Positions 44,917-53,908 of a DNA stretch of 64,000 bases are shown piece by piece. The translations under genes and the position numbers were made by a program. Every line of letters begins with the position of its first letter. Within the stretch, counting starts at the first letter, position 1. This DNA is from Actinomycetota bacterium (GTDB lineage Bacteria > Actinomycetota > Coriobacteriia > Anaerosomatales > Anaerosomataceae), in contig WSXY01000008.1 of NCBI GenBank assembly GCA_009773565.1, positions 1 through 64,000 of the forward strand. Direction: 5' to 3'. The notes beneath the pieces are model-generated. The model saw nothing but the letters and a program-made list of their open reading frames with translations, was not told the DNA's origin and did not search any database.

Positions 44917-45137
44917 CGTCGCTGTTGTCTGAGAACCAGAGATGCCTCAGGCTGAATTCACGTTGTTCTCCATATCTGAGCACGGGTCATTGTATCGCCA
45001 TTTTCACGCCGTCACTCAGAAGCCAATCTACTAGATTGCTCTCGATGAATCCCGCTACACCTATCAGTTCCAGTAGAATGGGTGCAGGGACAACTAGGCA
45101 CTCTTCCCTTGTCACCCATCTCAATCATAGGAGCCGA

Positions 45138-46259
45138 ATGAGAGTCGCTGTAGACACCCTATTCGAGACTCCTGGCGCCGGGACCGGGGGCATGACGTAC
45201 CTCACGTCGCTCATCTCGGCTGCGCCAGCCGTCTTGGGAGATGATTCCTTAGTCGCTCTTTGTTCGGATGCCAATCGAACCTACTTCGAGTCCGTTGCCG
45301 GTATTGATCTGGTGCGGGCTGGCTGGTCCAACGAGAATCGGCTCGGGAGAATTCTCTCCCAGCAGCTACTACTTGACAGGGTCGCTCACCGCAACGGATG
45401 CGATGTGCTGCTTGGCGCCGGAAACTCCGTTCCGCTAGGTGGCACCATCCCGAGCGTCGTTGTTCTGCATAGCCTCCAGTGGCTATTTGACCCCGCACAA
45501 GTGGGTGCAGTCCGCTCCACTTACCGTCGATTCGCTGTCGAAGCATCTTGCCATAGAGCCTCGAGAATAATCGCCGTCTCACAGTACTTGGCTGACGTGC
45601 TCGTGGAATGGCGACCACAGTTCGGCGAGAAGGTGCGAACTGTCTTGGAAGGTGTCGACACGGGCTACGGCGACTCAGCAACATCGACGTACGATCCCTA
45701 CGACTCCGTACATGCAGCGGGAGGCAGCGTTATCCTGTTCGCCTCCACACTGTGGCCGTACAAGAATCTGGATGTCGTCTTGCGAGCGTTGGCGAGGCTC
45801 GAAGGCGCTTCAGATCCGCGCCTCTATATATGCGGGGGAGACTACCGCGGGGAGTCGCGCCGCCTGCGCGCTCTTTCAGAATCACTCGGCGTCTCTAATC
45901 GCGTAACATTTCTGGGCCACGTGCCGCAGTCGCAGATGCCCGCGATGTACTCATGGGCCGATGTCTTCGTGTATCCATCGCGGTGCGAGTCGTTCGGTCT
46001 GCCGATTCTCGAGGCTATGTCCTGCGGCACGCCCGTCGTGGCAGCCAACACCAGTTCCATTCCTGAAGTTTCTGCGAACGCCGCCATGCTGTTCGAGCCT
46101 GGTGACTTCGAAACTCTGGCAGCTCAGTTGCAGTTCATCCTTTCAAACGAAAAGGCGCGAACCTCGCTGGAAGTGCGGGGGCTCAAACGGGCCGCAGATC
46201 TCACGTGGGAACGGACTGCAGCCGATACCCTGGCAGTACTACGTGAGGTTCTCTCATGA
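45138..46259 (+). CDS. Glycosyltransferase family 4
   Basis: Cytoplasmic-face glycosyltransferase of GT-B fold, 373 residues from the ATG beginning MRVAVDTLFE with GGAG five bases upstream. N-terminal Gly-rich loop GAGTGGMTYL; C-terminal domain with FASTLWPYKNLDVVLRAL, VTFLGHVPQSQMPAMYSWADVFVYPSRCESFGLPILEAMSCGTPVV read as separate blocks, including the E-x7-E catalytic motif ESFGLPILE. Donor and acceptor unknown. It overlaps the next gene by four bases. Confidence 0.88.
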   Translation: MRVAVDTLFETPGAGTGGMTYLTSLISAAPAVLGDDSLVALCSDANRTYFESVAGIDLVRAGWSNENRLGRILSQQLLLDRVAHRNGCDVLLGAGNSVPLGGTIPSVVVLHSLQWLFDPAQVGAVRSTYRRFAVEASCHRASRIIAVSQYLADVLVEWRPQFGEKVRTVLEGVDTGYGDSATSTYDPYDSVHAAGGSVILFASTLWPYKNLDVVLRALARLEGASDPRLYICGGDYRGESRRLRALSESLGVSNRVTFLGHVPQSQMPAMYSWADVFVYPSRCESFGLPILEAMSCGTPVVAANTSSIPEVSANAAMLFEPGDFETLAAQLQFILSNEKARTSLEVRGLKRAADLTWERTAADTLAVLREVLS

Positions 46260-47473
46260 CCGACGTTCGAATGCAGCAGGCTCGTGAGCAGCCGCTGAGA
46301 ATCGCTTTGCTGGATACGGGTGATATTCGTTTTCCCTACGGTGGCCAAGCCACTTTTCTTCGTGCGGTGGTCCCGCACATTCGACATGAAGTAGTGCTAT
46401 ACACCGGGTGTTCGAGCGCCGTACGTCACTCCGACCAAACGAGACTCGGAGACAGAGCTTATCTGACTCGGTGTGTTGCCGTCTTAGACAGGCCTGGTCG
46501 TCGACCGTTCCTGCCGGTCCGTCTCAGAGCCCTCATTGGCACAGCGCGTCGACGGGGACAGATACTGCTCGGTTCTGACGTTGTCTACGTCCACTCGCCC
46601 GAAATGGCACTTCCTTTCATCTGGGGTCGCCGAGGTCGGGCGCTCGTGTTTCACATGCACGGTAACGCCAATCCGCTTACACATTCGCGATACAAATGGG
46701 CGCGTGGGCGCTTTCTGCAGTGGGCGTACCGAAGGCTCATGGGTGGTGTGATTCGGTCGGCGGACGCTGTGATTGCCGTGGATGCCGACGGCCTGGCACT
46801 GTGCGTATCTTACCTCAGAGATGGAACAACAAAGCCGATGGTGCTCGTGTCCACCGCGGTGGATGATTGTTGGTTCGAGTCTGAACGTAACTGCAATGAG
46901 ATCGGCGACCGTAAACGGAATGTTGTGTTCATCGGTCGTCTTGAGGAAGGAAAGGGCACTACACTGCTCATCGATTCCCTCGCCCTCCTTATGGGCGTCG
47001 ATTCTCGCGTCATCGCCACCATCGCGGGTGAAGGGTCTGAACGTCGTGCTATGGAAGACCAGGCCCGCGCCTTGGGCATCATAGATCGAATGACCTTCAC
47101 CGGATGGCTAGAACCCGACGAAGTCCTAGGCCTCTTGACGACGGCCACAGTCTTGGCTCTACCCTCAAGATCGGAGGGAATGCCCCTTTGCGTGCTTGAG
47201 GCGCTGGCATGTGGAGTACCCGTCGTCGCATCGGCAGTGGGCGCACTTCCAACCATCGTACGGGATGGGGTGAATGGTCGGCTGGTGCATGACCCCAGCG
47301 CGGCCACCTTCGCCCGCGCAATCGAGGACACGCTGCAGGATTTGCCATCAGCATCTGAAGTATCCGCTTCGGTGAGCACGTATCGAGCGGCGAGTATTGC
47401 CCCGACAGTTAGCGGCGTCCTCCTTCAGGCATACGAGGCAGCGTCACGCCCTAAGACCCGCTGCGCGCCGTAG
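46256..47473 (+). CDS. Glycosyltransferase family 4
   Basis: A 405-residue GT-B enzyme. N-terminal YGGQATFLRAVVP, C-terminal FIGRLEEGKGTTLLIDSL, FTGWLEPDEVLGLL, and LPSRSEGMPLCVLEALACGVPVVAS with the E-x7-E motif. Its ATGA overlap with the preceding glycosyltransferase shows co-translation. Last plus-strand gene before the locus turns to the minus strand. Confidence 0.87.
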   Translation: MTDVRMQQAREQPLRIALLDTGDIRFPYGGQATFLRAVVPHIRHEVVLYTGCSSAVRHSDQTRLGDRAYLTRCVAVLDRPGRRPFLPVRLRALIGTARRRGQILLGSDVVYVHSPEMALPFIWGRRGRALVFHMHGNANPLTHSRYKWARGRFLQWAYRRLMGGVIRSADAVIAVDADGLALCVSYLRDGTTKPMVLVSTAVDDCWFESERNCNEIGDRKRNVVFIGRLEEGKGTTLLIDSLALLMGVDSRVIATIAGEGSERRAMEDQARALGIIDRMTFTGWLEPDEVLGLLTTATVLALPSRSEGMPLCVLEALACGVPVVASAVGALPTIVRDGVNGRLVHDPSAATFARAIEDTLQDLPSASEVSASVSTYRAASIAPTVSGVLLQAYEAASRPKTRCAP

Positions 47474-47512
47474 GCGAGACAGGGCAACAGGGGTCTCTTC
47501 AATTCTCAACAC

Positions 47513-47928
47513 CTAGTCAGTGCTGCGCACAAACAACCTCAGCAGCCTCGCTGCTCGGATCCGATTCATCAACCGCCGATATACACGCGGGTTGCCGGAC
47601 TTTAGGAGCATCAGATACTCGCGATCCTCGCCCAAAGCCGCAAACACACGCACCTTTTCTTTGATGCCGCGGTTTCCTAACGACTCTGTCACCCGATTAA
47701 CACCCTCGGTGTGATAGATGCGCAGCGCCCGATTCAAATAGTAGCGTCTCGCGTCCACGTTTATCTTCGCCCATAGCGTGTCCTCATATCCGGGAAGACG
47801 TTCGTCGAAGCGCCGATCTCTCAGCAACTGGGTGCTCGTGATGCCCCAGTGCTCGCCTCGGCAGTTCGCAGCATCTTCGGCGGTGAGCCATCCGTCAACG
47901 CTCGGTCCGAGGCCCGTCATCTCACCCG
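47513..47928 (-). pseudogene. Family 2 glycosyltransferase, 3' part (split by IS21 element)
   Basis: Encodes the C-terminal half (GWLTAEDAANCRGEHWGITS, DERLPGYEDTLWAKI, YYLNRALRIYHTEGVNRV) of a GT2 enzyme. The open frame upstream of 47928 belongs to the insertion sequence. Removing the element and one CACCCG duplication joins it in frame to the 5' part at 50.3-50.7 kb, giving 257 residues. Confidence 0.85.
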
Positions 47929-47991
47929 TGTGTTTGTCCATCGAAAAGTTGACCACTTCGATCACTGAAAAGTTGACCACCCCAAGCTTCT

Positions 47992-48765
47992 CTAGTTGCG
48001 CGGTTTCGTGAGCCGACCCGCACTCTCGCGGAACCGATAGGACTCTCCTTCGAACACGAGCACGTGACTGTGGTGCGTCAGGCGGTCGAGCAACGCCGCG
48101 GTGAGCGTGGCGTCGCCGAACACCTCGGTCCAACGGCTGAACTCCAGGTTGGTCGTCACCATCACCGAGCCGACCTCGTAACGCTCCGCGAAGAACTGGA
48201 ACATCAATGGAGCTCCGGGTCCGAGCGGTAGGTAGCCGAGCTCATCGACGATCACGAGATCAGCACTCCTCCAGCTCTTGAGGTAGCGCGGCAGGCGGTG
48301 ATCGTCGGCTGCTGCCAGCAACTCCTGGGAGAGTGTGACCGCGGTCGTGAACCGCACGCGTGCGCCGGCATAGATCGCCGACAGGCCGATCGCCGAGGCC
48401 ACGTGCGTCTTGCCGGTGCCGGAGGCACCCAGACACACCACGTTCTCCCGCTGTCTCGTGAAGTCACCCGAGCCGAGACCGAGCACGTCGTTCTTGCGAA
48501 GCGATGGCAGAAGCGAGAAGTCGAAAGTGTCGAAGGTCTTTAAGCTCGGGAAGCGGGCGCCTTTGATCCGTGCGGCGAGTCGATGCTCGGCCCGCGACTC
48601 GACTTCAGCTGCCAGGCATGCCGAAAGTGACTCGAGATGTCCCCGGCCCGCTTTGGCCGCATCGCGGGCGACCTCCTCGAAGGCACCGGAAAGCCCGGGC
48701 ATCTTGAGTTCACGTGCGTAGAGCTTGATCTGGGCGGCAAGCACGTCGCTTTTCACGAGGCACAC
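47992..48765 (-). CDS. istB: IS21-family helper ATPase IstB
   Basis: AAA+ ATPase that loads the IstA transposase on target DNA. Walker A GASGTGKTH near residue 113, Walker B LVIVDELGYLP, sensor region VMVTTNLEFSRW, and DRLTHHSHVLVFEGESYR at the end; 257 residues, full length. GTG start overlaps the istA stop by 13 bases. The tail AGRLTKPRN runs to within 12 bp of the inner terminal repeat. Confidence 0.93.
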   Translation of the reverse strand: MCLVKSDVLAAQIKLYARELKMPGLSGAFEEVARDAAKAGRGHLESLSACLAAEVESRAEHRLAARIKGARFPSLKTFDTFDFSLLPSLRKNDVLGLGSGDFTRQRENVVCLGASGTGKTHVASAIGLSAIYAGARVRFTTAVTLSQELLAAADDHRLPRYLKSWRSADLVIVDELGYLPLGPGAPLMFQFFAERYEVGSVMVTTNLEFSRWTEVFGDATLTAALLDRLTHHSHVLVFEGESYRFRESAGRLTKPRN

Positions 48766-50207
48766 ACCGCCAGCTCGTCGTAGCAGGCGATGTTGGCTGC
48801 GGGAAGCGGGATCAGCAGCGGTGCGGGCACGCGGATCGGCTCGGGGGTGCGGTGTGCGGCGTTCAAAGCGAGCTGGCGCACGCGTTCAGGAGTCACGGGG
48901 CCGGTATCGACCGCTGAGCGCAGGGCATCAGCGAGGCGCTCGAGCCCGAACTCACGCGCGAGCAGCAGGACCCGTGCGAACGTGTGGTGACCGTCGGGGG
49001 TGTGAAGCGCCATGTCGCGCACGGTCGTGAACACCGGGTCGGCACTGCCGAGTGCGGCACACGAGAGCGCAGCTCTTGGCTTGCGCTCGAAAGCGTCGAG
49101 GTAGTGGGTCAGATCGAGGACCGTGCCGTTGCGGGTGTAGTTGCGAACGTGGAGTGCGACACGCGACGAGTCGTCGAACACCTCGACCCGATCGACGAAA
49201 CTCTCGGCGCGAAGCGTGCGTCCCACGTGGGTCACCGGCACGGAGTAGCGCACCCGGTCGATCGTGACCATGGAGGTCTTGCCCACCACGACCGGCCTGC
49301 TCACTGAAGGAGAGAACGGGTGGGCCGGCAGGCTTGAAAGTGCAGCCGCCTCGATCGCCCAATCGGCGGCGTGGCGTTGCCGCTCACGCTCGCACCATCC
49401 TCGCAGGTGCACGTTGAGCGCATCGAGTGAAGGGAACGAGCGTGTGTGCGGCACGAGCGCGTTTCTGCGCACGTAGCCCACGAGGTTCTCGACAGACCCC
49501 TTCTCGTTGCCGCTCGCCGGCGTACAGAAGCTCGAATCGAACAGATAGCAGGCGCGAAGCGCACTCAGCCGTTCATGTTCGATGCGGTGCGGACCTGCAA
49601 GGATCTTCACCACGGCGGTCTTGGGGTTGTCGTACCAGAGCTCATGAAACACGCCGCCGAAGAACTCGAAGGCGGCGACGTGGCCAAAGAGCAGTGCCTC
49701 GATCCGTTCAGTGGGCAGCGCGATCACGAAGGGCACCTTGGATGCCTTGGCCCGCATGCAGAAGAGGGCGACCGTGCACCGTTCGTGTCCGATCATCACC
49801 ACCGCCGTGCCGAAGTCCGCCTGTGCGATGTGTCCCCACGGGGCTTCGAGCGGCACGAACGCCTCGATCCGCTTGCCCCGGATCCTGGCAACGGCGCGCC
49901 GCACCGTGATCTCCGAGCCAGTGAAGCCATACTCGTCGACGAGACGGTCATAGACCCGTCTGGCTGTGTGGCGTTGCTTGCGTGGAGCGGCCAGGTCGTC
50001 GGCCATCCACTGCTCGACGACACCCACGACGGGATCCATCACCGGGCGGGGGCGCGGGGCTGCTGTCCGGTAGGCCGGTGGTTCAGGCGCCCCCGCAAGG
50101 TGCTTGCGCACCGTTTGTCGCGACCAGCCCGTCATCCGGGCTATCTCCCGGATCGAGTGGTGCTTGTTCATCTGTCTGATCATCTCGACGTCGACCATCC
50201 CGAGCAC
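48753..50207 (-). CDS. istA: IS21-family transposase IstA
   Basis: DDE transposase of 484 residues. N-terminal HTH (SIREIARMTGWSRQTVRKHL), catalytic core with Asp in HIAQADFGTAVV, Asp in ELWYDNPKTAV and Glu in GNEKGSVENLVGYVRR, then the C-terminal beta-barrel (RVRYSVPVTHVG). All catalytic residues are present, so the element may still be mobile. Confidence 0.94.
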   Translation of the reverse strand: MLGMVDVEMIRQMNKHHSIREIARMTGWSRQTVRKHLAGAPEPPAYRTAAPRPRPVMDPVVGVVEQWMADDLAAPRKQRHTARRVYDRLVDEYGFTGSEITVRRAVARIRGKRIEAFVPLEAPWGHIAQADFGTAVVMIGHERCTVALFCMRAKASKVPFVIALPTERIEALLFGHVAAFEFFGGVFHELWYDNPKTAVVKILAGPHRIEHERLSALRACYLFDSSFCTPASGNEKGSVENLVGYVRRNALVPHTRSFPSLDALNVHLRGWCERERQRHAADWAIEAAALSSLPAHPFSPSVSRPVVVGKTSMVTIDRVRYSVPVTHVGRTLRAESFVDRVEVFDDSSRVALHVRNYTRNGTVLDLTHYLDAFERKPRAALSCAALGSADPVFTTVRDMALHTPDGHHTFARVLLLAREFGLERLADALRSAVDTGPVTPERVRQLALNAAHRTPEPIRVPAPLLIPLPAANIACYDELAVCAS

Positions 50208-50339
50208 TGCCTTCCTCCTGCCACTGTCGACAGCGTCCCGGTTCCGGGATCACTGCGACGGTACAGGCGTTGGTGGGGTGGTCAACTTTTCGGTGATCGA
50301 AAGGCCTCCAGGTGGTCAACTTTTAGAGTACCGAACACA

Positions 50340-50703
50340 CACCCGAAACGGAATCGACGCAGTTGCAGGTAATCGCAGTGGCGCCAGTCTCGCCCGCGCA
50401 TCCAATCAGTACCGCAAGAGCCTCCGGGACCATCTCATCGTCGTCGTCCAGGATTGTGAACCACTCGCCTCGGATTCTGTCGAAACCCGCGTTCTTGGCT
50501 GCTGTCACACCTCGATTCGGAGAATGCCGATGCACTCGTATTCGCGGATCAGACATACGAGCAACAATGTCAGGCGTCTCATCAGTCGACCCATCGTCAA
50601 TGATGATCAGCTCCCAATCCTCGTATGTCTGCTGAAGGACGCTGTTCACAGAACGCTGAAGATCGGACGATCGGTTGTACGTTGGCGTGATGATAGAAAT
50701 CAT
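50340..50703 (-). pseudogene. Family 2 glycosyltransferase, 5' part (split by IS21 element)
   Basis: N-terminal GT-A domain: ISIITPTYNRSSDLQRSVNS, IIIDDGSTDET with the nucleotide-binding Asp residues, and the DDDD metal motif in FTILDDDDEMVP. It reads into the IS21 end and stops after VCSVL. Follows the WecG-like gene by one base, so it belonged to the minus-strand polysaccharide operon. Confidence 0.87.
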
Positions 50704-50704
50704 T

Positions 50705-51505
50705 CTATGACCGCCTGTTCCCGTTCGGCCCGATGTTGCTTAGCAGTTCTCGGACAAACATTGTTGCGAAACGCGTGTTTCCGACCAAGTAGCGACGCCA
50801 CATCCGTTTCGGTTCTTGGAACAACCGGTAGACCCACTCGAGACCAGCCGACTGCATCCAGATGGGTGCGCGGGTGATGTGGCCAGAAACTATGTCAAAA
50901 GTGCCCCCAACCCCCATGCAGAACGGCACCCCAAGCTCTTCCAGGTGATCAGCAATCCAGTACTCCTTCATGGGCGTCGGCAACGCCACGAATAGCATTC
51001 TCGCGCCGCTGCCTCGGATTTCCTGCACGATTCGATCGGACTCTGACTCGTCGAAATACCCGTTTTGGACACCCACAATCTGCAAGTCCGGGTAGCGGCG
51101 CAGGAGCTCAGTGCGCGCTGCCCAGAGGACGGTCTGCTCCGCCCCAAGCAGATACACGGTCCATCCGCGCTCCGCTGCACTCCTGATGAGTGCCATGAAT
51201 AGATCAGGCCCAGCCACGCGCTCAGGGACTTGTTGCCGTAGGGCGCGAGAAGCCCATACGAGGGACTGGCCATCCGCGCTGACGTGGCCGCAGCGCTGCA
51301 CGATCTGCCGCAACCGTTCGTCATCCTGCATGGCGACCAAACCTGCGGCGTTGAGCGCGCAATGCTGAATTGGCCCACCCGACCGCACGATATCCTCGAT
51401 GCGGCGAACGGTCTCATCCATCGTCATCGCATCAACAAGGCACCCGAACAGTGCGACGCGCTTTCCGAGAGACACTTGGGTTCGTGTCGTCTGACGCCCC
51501 ATCAC
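50705..51505 (-). CDS. WecG/TagA/CpsF family glycosyltransferase (GT26)
   Basis: Transfers the second sugar (usually a ManNAc derivative) to a lipid-linked first sugar. The 266-residue protein has NAAGLVAMQDDERL and ADGQSLVWASR (conserved Asp), YLLGAEQTVLWAA, GYFDESESDRIV, LFVALPTPMKEYWI, and GVGGTFDIVSGHITRAP; the C-terminal Arg-rich helix (EPKRMWRRYLVGN) mediates membrane association in the family. Overlaps the next upstream glycosyltransferase gene by four bases. Confidence 0.92.
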   Translation of the reverse strand: MMGRQTTRTQVSLGKRVALFGCLVDAMTMDETVRRIEDIVRSGGPIQHCALNAAGLVAMQDDERLRQIVQRCGHVSADGQSLVWASRALRQQVPERVAGPDLFMALIRSAAERGWTVYLLGAEQTVLWAARTELLRRYPDLQIVGVQNGYFDESESDRIVQEIRGSGARMLFVALPTPMKEYWIADHLEELGVPFCMGVGGTFDIVSGHITRAPIWMQSAGLEWVYRLFQEPKRMWRRYLVGNTRFATMFVRELLSNIGPNGNRRS

Positions 51506-52617
51506 TCATCCACCTTGACTCTATTCCGGACGGCTTCCTCATAGACGCGTATCGTACGCCGAGCCAAAGCATCCGCGGAGAACTCTCGCAGTATGCGTTC
51601 CCGGCCAGTCCGTCCAAGTCGACTCGCGGCGGCCGTGTCCGCACGCAGAACTCGCAGCGCCTGGACGACTGCACCGACGTTGCCAGGCGGCACCAACACG
51701 CCTGTCTCTCCTTCGAGGACCAGCTCGCGGTTGCCTCCACTATCTGTACAAACCACTGGCAGCCCACATGCCATGTACTCCATGATTGCGTTGGAGAAGC
51801 CCTCGGCCGCCACCGTAGGGTCCGTCAACAGAACACCTACGTGTGCTCCACGCAGTTTAGGCAGCGGCTCATTGCCAATTTCGAGAAAACTCGCCACCCC
51901 CGAAGACACCAAGTCGGCATACTCACGCATCAGCGCGTCGCGGTCGTCGCCAGCACCGACGGCGAGAAACGACCACGCGCCTGCAGCCTCGCTGTTCAGC
52001 ACCCGTGCTGCAGATAGAAGGCACCGAAAGTCCTTGTCGCGCGACATTCTCCCGGTCATAGCCACTGTGAAGCGCTCGGGCTTTGCACCGTCGGGTGCGC
52101 AAAGATCCATCCGCGCTGGGTCAAACCCATTGTGGACTACGCGTCCCCGCGCCTTGGTGACCCTGAATGCATCAAGCCCAGCCTGGCTGTTAGCGACTAC
52201 CAGACTAGCCCGACTAAGGAGTAAGCTTTGGATTCGCCCTCTTTTTGGGGGAACACGGCCGCTTCGAATGCTACCCTCAATTACTGGAATAGCCCCTGGC
52301 CGGCACGCCACTAGGGCCGCGGCCGTAGACATCCAACCCCACGTATGTACAACGTCCGGAGCCCACTCGCGAACGATTGTTCGTAGCCGCAGTGTGGGGC
52401 TCGGGTCGAATCGGAACCTGCGCAACAAGACATCAACCTTGACACCCTCGCCTTGCATAATCTCGCAGTAGATGCCTCCACCGAGAGCCGCGACCCGAGC
52501 CACCCACGGCTCGTGCAGTGATCTGGCCAACAGACTTACCTGACGCTCCAGACCTCCGTTGTTCAGACTGTCTACCACGAGTAAAACCCTGCACTGCTTT
52601 GTAGCCGCATCATTCAT
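51502..52617 (-). CDS. Glycosyltransferase family 4
   Basis: A 371-residue GT-B enzyme from the ATG starting MNDAATKQ (overlaps the previous stop by eight bases). N-terminal VVDSLNNGGLERQVSLLARSL, then DVVHTWGWMST, MTGRMSRDKDFRCLLSAA, LEIGNEPLPKL and EGFSNAIMEYMACGLPVVCTDSGGN with the E-x7-E motif. Resembles GalNAc/GlcNAc-type GT4 enzymes (PglA/WbnK-like) but the donor is undefined. Confidence 0.88.
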   Translation of the reverse strand: MNDAATKQCRVLLVVDSLNNGGLERQVSLLARSLHEPWVARVAALGGGIYCEIMQGEGVKVDVLLRRFRFDPSPTLRLRTIVREWAPDVVHTWGWMSTAAALVACRPGAIPVIEGSIRSGRVPPKRGRIQSLLLSRASLVVANSQAGLDAFRVTKARGRVVHNGFDPARMDLCAPDGAKPERFTVAMTGRMSRDKDFRCLLSAARVLNSEAAGAWSFLAVGAGDDRDALMREYADLVSSGVASFLEIGNEPLPKLRGAHVGVLLTDPTVAAEGFSNAIMEYMACGLPVVCTDSGGNRELVLEGETGVLVPPGNVGAVVQALRVLRADTAAASRLGRTGRERILREFSADALARRTIRVYEEAVRNRVKVDE

Positions 52618-53845
52618 GCGCGTTCCCCGATTCTGCAGCACACACACGCTGTATAAGGCGCCGCATTTGCGCCGCGGGGTCGAACTCACGAAATGCCACT
52701 TCTCTACCGCGAACCCCTACGGCCGCAGAAGCGGATTCTGTTAGTGCAAGCCTCAGTGCGGCAGCAAATTCGGCAACATCCGCAGCCTCCACAAGGTATG
52801 CGTCCAGGCCATCGGTAAGATACTCGGAAATATCACCCGTCCTCGTCACGACTACAGGTCTGCCAGTGGCAAGATACTCTCCGAGCTTCGTAGGCATGCC
52901 CGCCTCAGAGAACAGACCGACACGCCGAGGCAAAGCCAACGCTTCCGCGGAACAGAGAAGTGCGGGCATTTCATCTGCCGGAACGGCGACTTTCAGATCT
53001 ACACGCTCCGTCATCCCGTGGCGCTCAATCATTGCGCGGAGCTCCGTGACCTGTCTGTGAGAGCCTGTACCAATGACTAAGAGGTGCACGTCAGGAACTT
53101 CGTCGACAAGGGACGCGACCGCCAACACCAAGTCCTCAATCTCGTCCATGTGCCCCACATTGCCAGCGTACCCTATTAACCCCCGTGTAGGAGGCTCGGC
53201 GCTTGTAAACTGATCCGCGTCAACCATAATGGGGACTCGCAGCAACCACGAGCCACACCGCATTCTTGGTGCGAGCGTCCGCTCAAGAAGCTTGGAAATT
53301 ACCACTACTCCGTCGAAGAGCCGAAAGACGCTACTCATGTACCACGCGCGGTAGGCTCGCCTCAGGACTCCCCCAGGGGGATCGTACACAAACGGATACT
53401 CACTCCGGTCGTGTACAAGGAGAACCCGGTAGCGAGTGCAAATCATACGCAGGGGTACTATCCATCGCAACTCGGGACCGTATAGGATCACCGCATCGAG
53501 GCCGTTAGATCTCACGGCATCCCGAATCATCCGGAGAAGGTACTGCAAGCCACGTACCTCACACCAGCGTCTCCGTAGGAATCCGGCCGGGCCCACTACC
53601 GAACCTCCCGCGTAGCAATATCGGATGCCCCTCCACTCCCCGTCCGCTGCGGTATCCGCAAGGACCGAACCTGGGGCGGCCACCATGAGCGGCACAACAG
53701 CCACGCGGCAGCCCCCGCGCAAGAGACCGAGCGCATAGCTACGAACCCTGGCTGTTGCGCCAGCGCCATTCGGAAAGCCGAACGAACCAGTGATTAGAAA
53801 GCGGGGCGCCTCGGGAGCACTACTTCGTTTGCTTCGTTCGAGCAT
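52610..53845 (-). CDS. Glycosyltransferase family 4 (divergent)
   Basis: A 411-residue GT-B protein. N-terminal SFGFPNGAGATARVRSYALGL; C-terminal domain LIGYAGNVGHMDEIEDLVLAVA, VDLKVAVPADEMPALLCSAEALALP, and the variant active-site region SEAGMPTKLGEYLATGRPVVVT (K-GEY instead of E-x7-E with Glu kept in GEY). Similar architecture to the glycosyltransferase at 55.4 kb. Tightly packed with the next gene. Confidence 0.85.
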   Translation of the reverse strand: MLERSKRSSAPEAPRFLITGSFGFPNGAGATARVRSYALGLLRGGCRVAVVPLMVAAPGSVLADTAADGEWRGIRYCYAGGSVVGPAGFLRRRWCEVRGLQYLLRMIRDAVRSNGLDAVILYGPELRWIVPLRMICTRYRVLLVHDRSEYPFVYDPPGGVLRRAYRAWYMSSVFRLFDGVVVISKLLERTLAPRMRCGSWLLRVPIMVDADQFTSAEPPTRGLIGYAGNVGHMDEIEDLVLAVASLVDEVPDVHLLVIGTGSHRQVTELRAMIERHGMTERVDLKVAVPADEMPALLCSAEALALPRRVGLFSEAGMPTKLGEYLATGRPVVVTRTGDISEYLTDGLDAYLVEAADVAEFAAALRLALTESASAAVGVRGREVAFREFDPAAQMRRLIQRVCAAESGNAHE

Positions 53846-53908
53846 CTATCTCACATCAGACATAGCGATCGGACCCACTCACGTTGTCCTCCGTCACATC
53901 CGCATATT

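Larger units (their letters stand above)
47929..50339 (-). mobile_element. IS21-family insertion sequence (2411 bp)
   Basis: Flanked by a 6-bp direct repeat CACCCG (47923-47928 and 50340-50345). Ends are TGTGTTTGTCCATC and, reversed, TGTGTTCGGTACTC, followed by AAAAGTTGACCAC. That 13-mer occurs twice near each end (47944-47956, 47968-47980; 50278-50290, 50312-50324), the repeated transposase sites typical of IS21. Carries istA and istB. Confidence 0.9.

Noticed and set aside
44917-45137. N-terminal extension of the first plus-strand glycosyltransferase
   Set aside because: The open frame upstream of the ATG at 45138 has no glycosyltransferase similarity, and a good ribosome binding site sits directly before that ATG; the 220 bp hold no supported gene.
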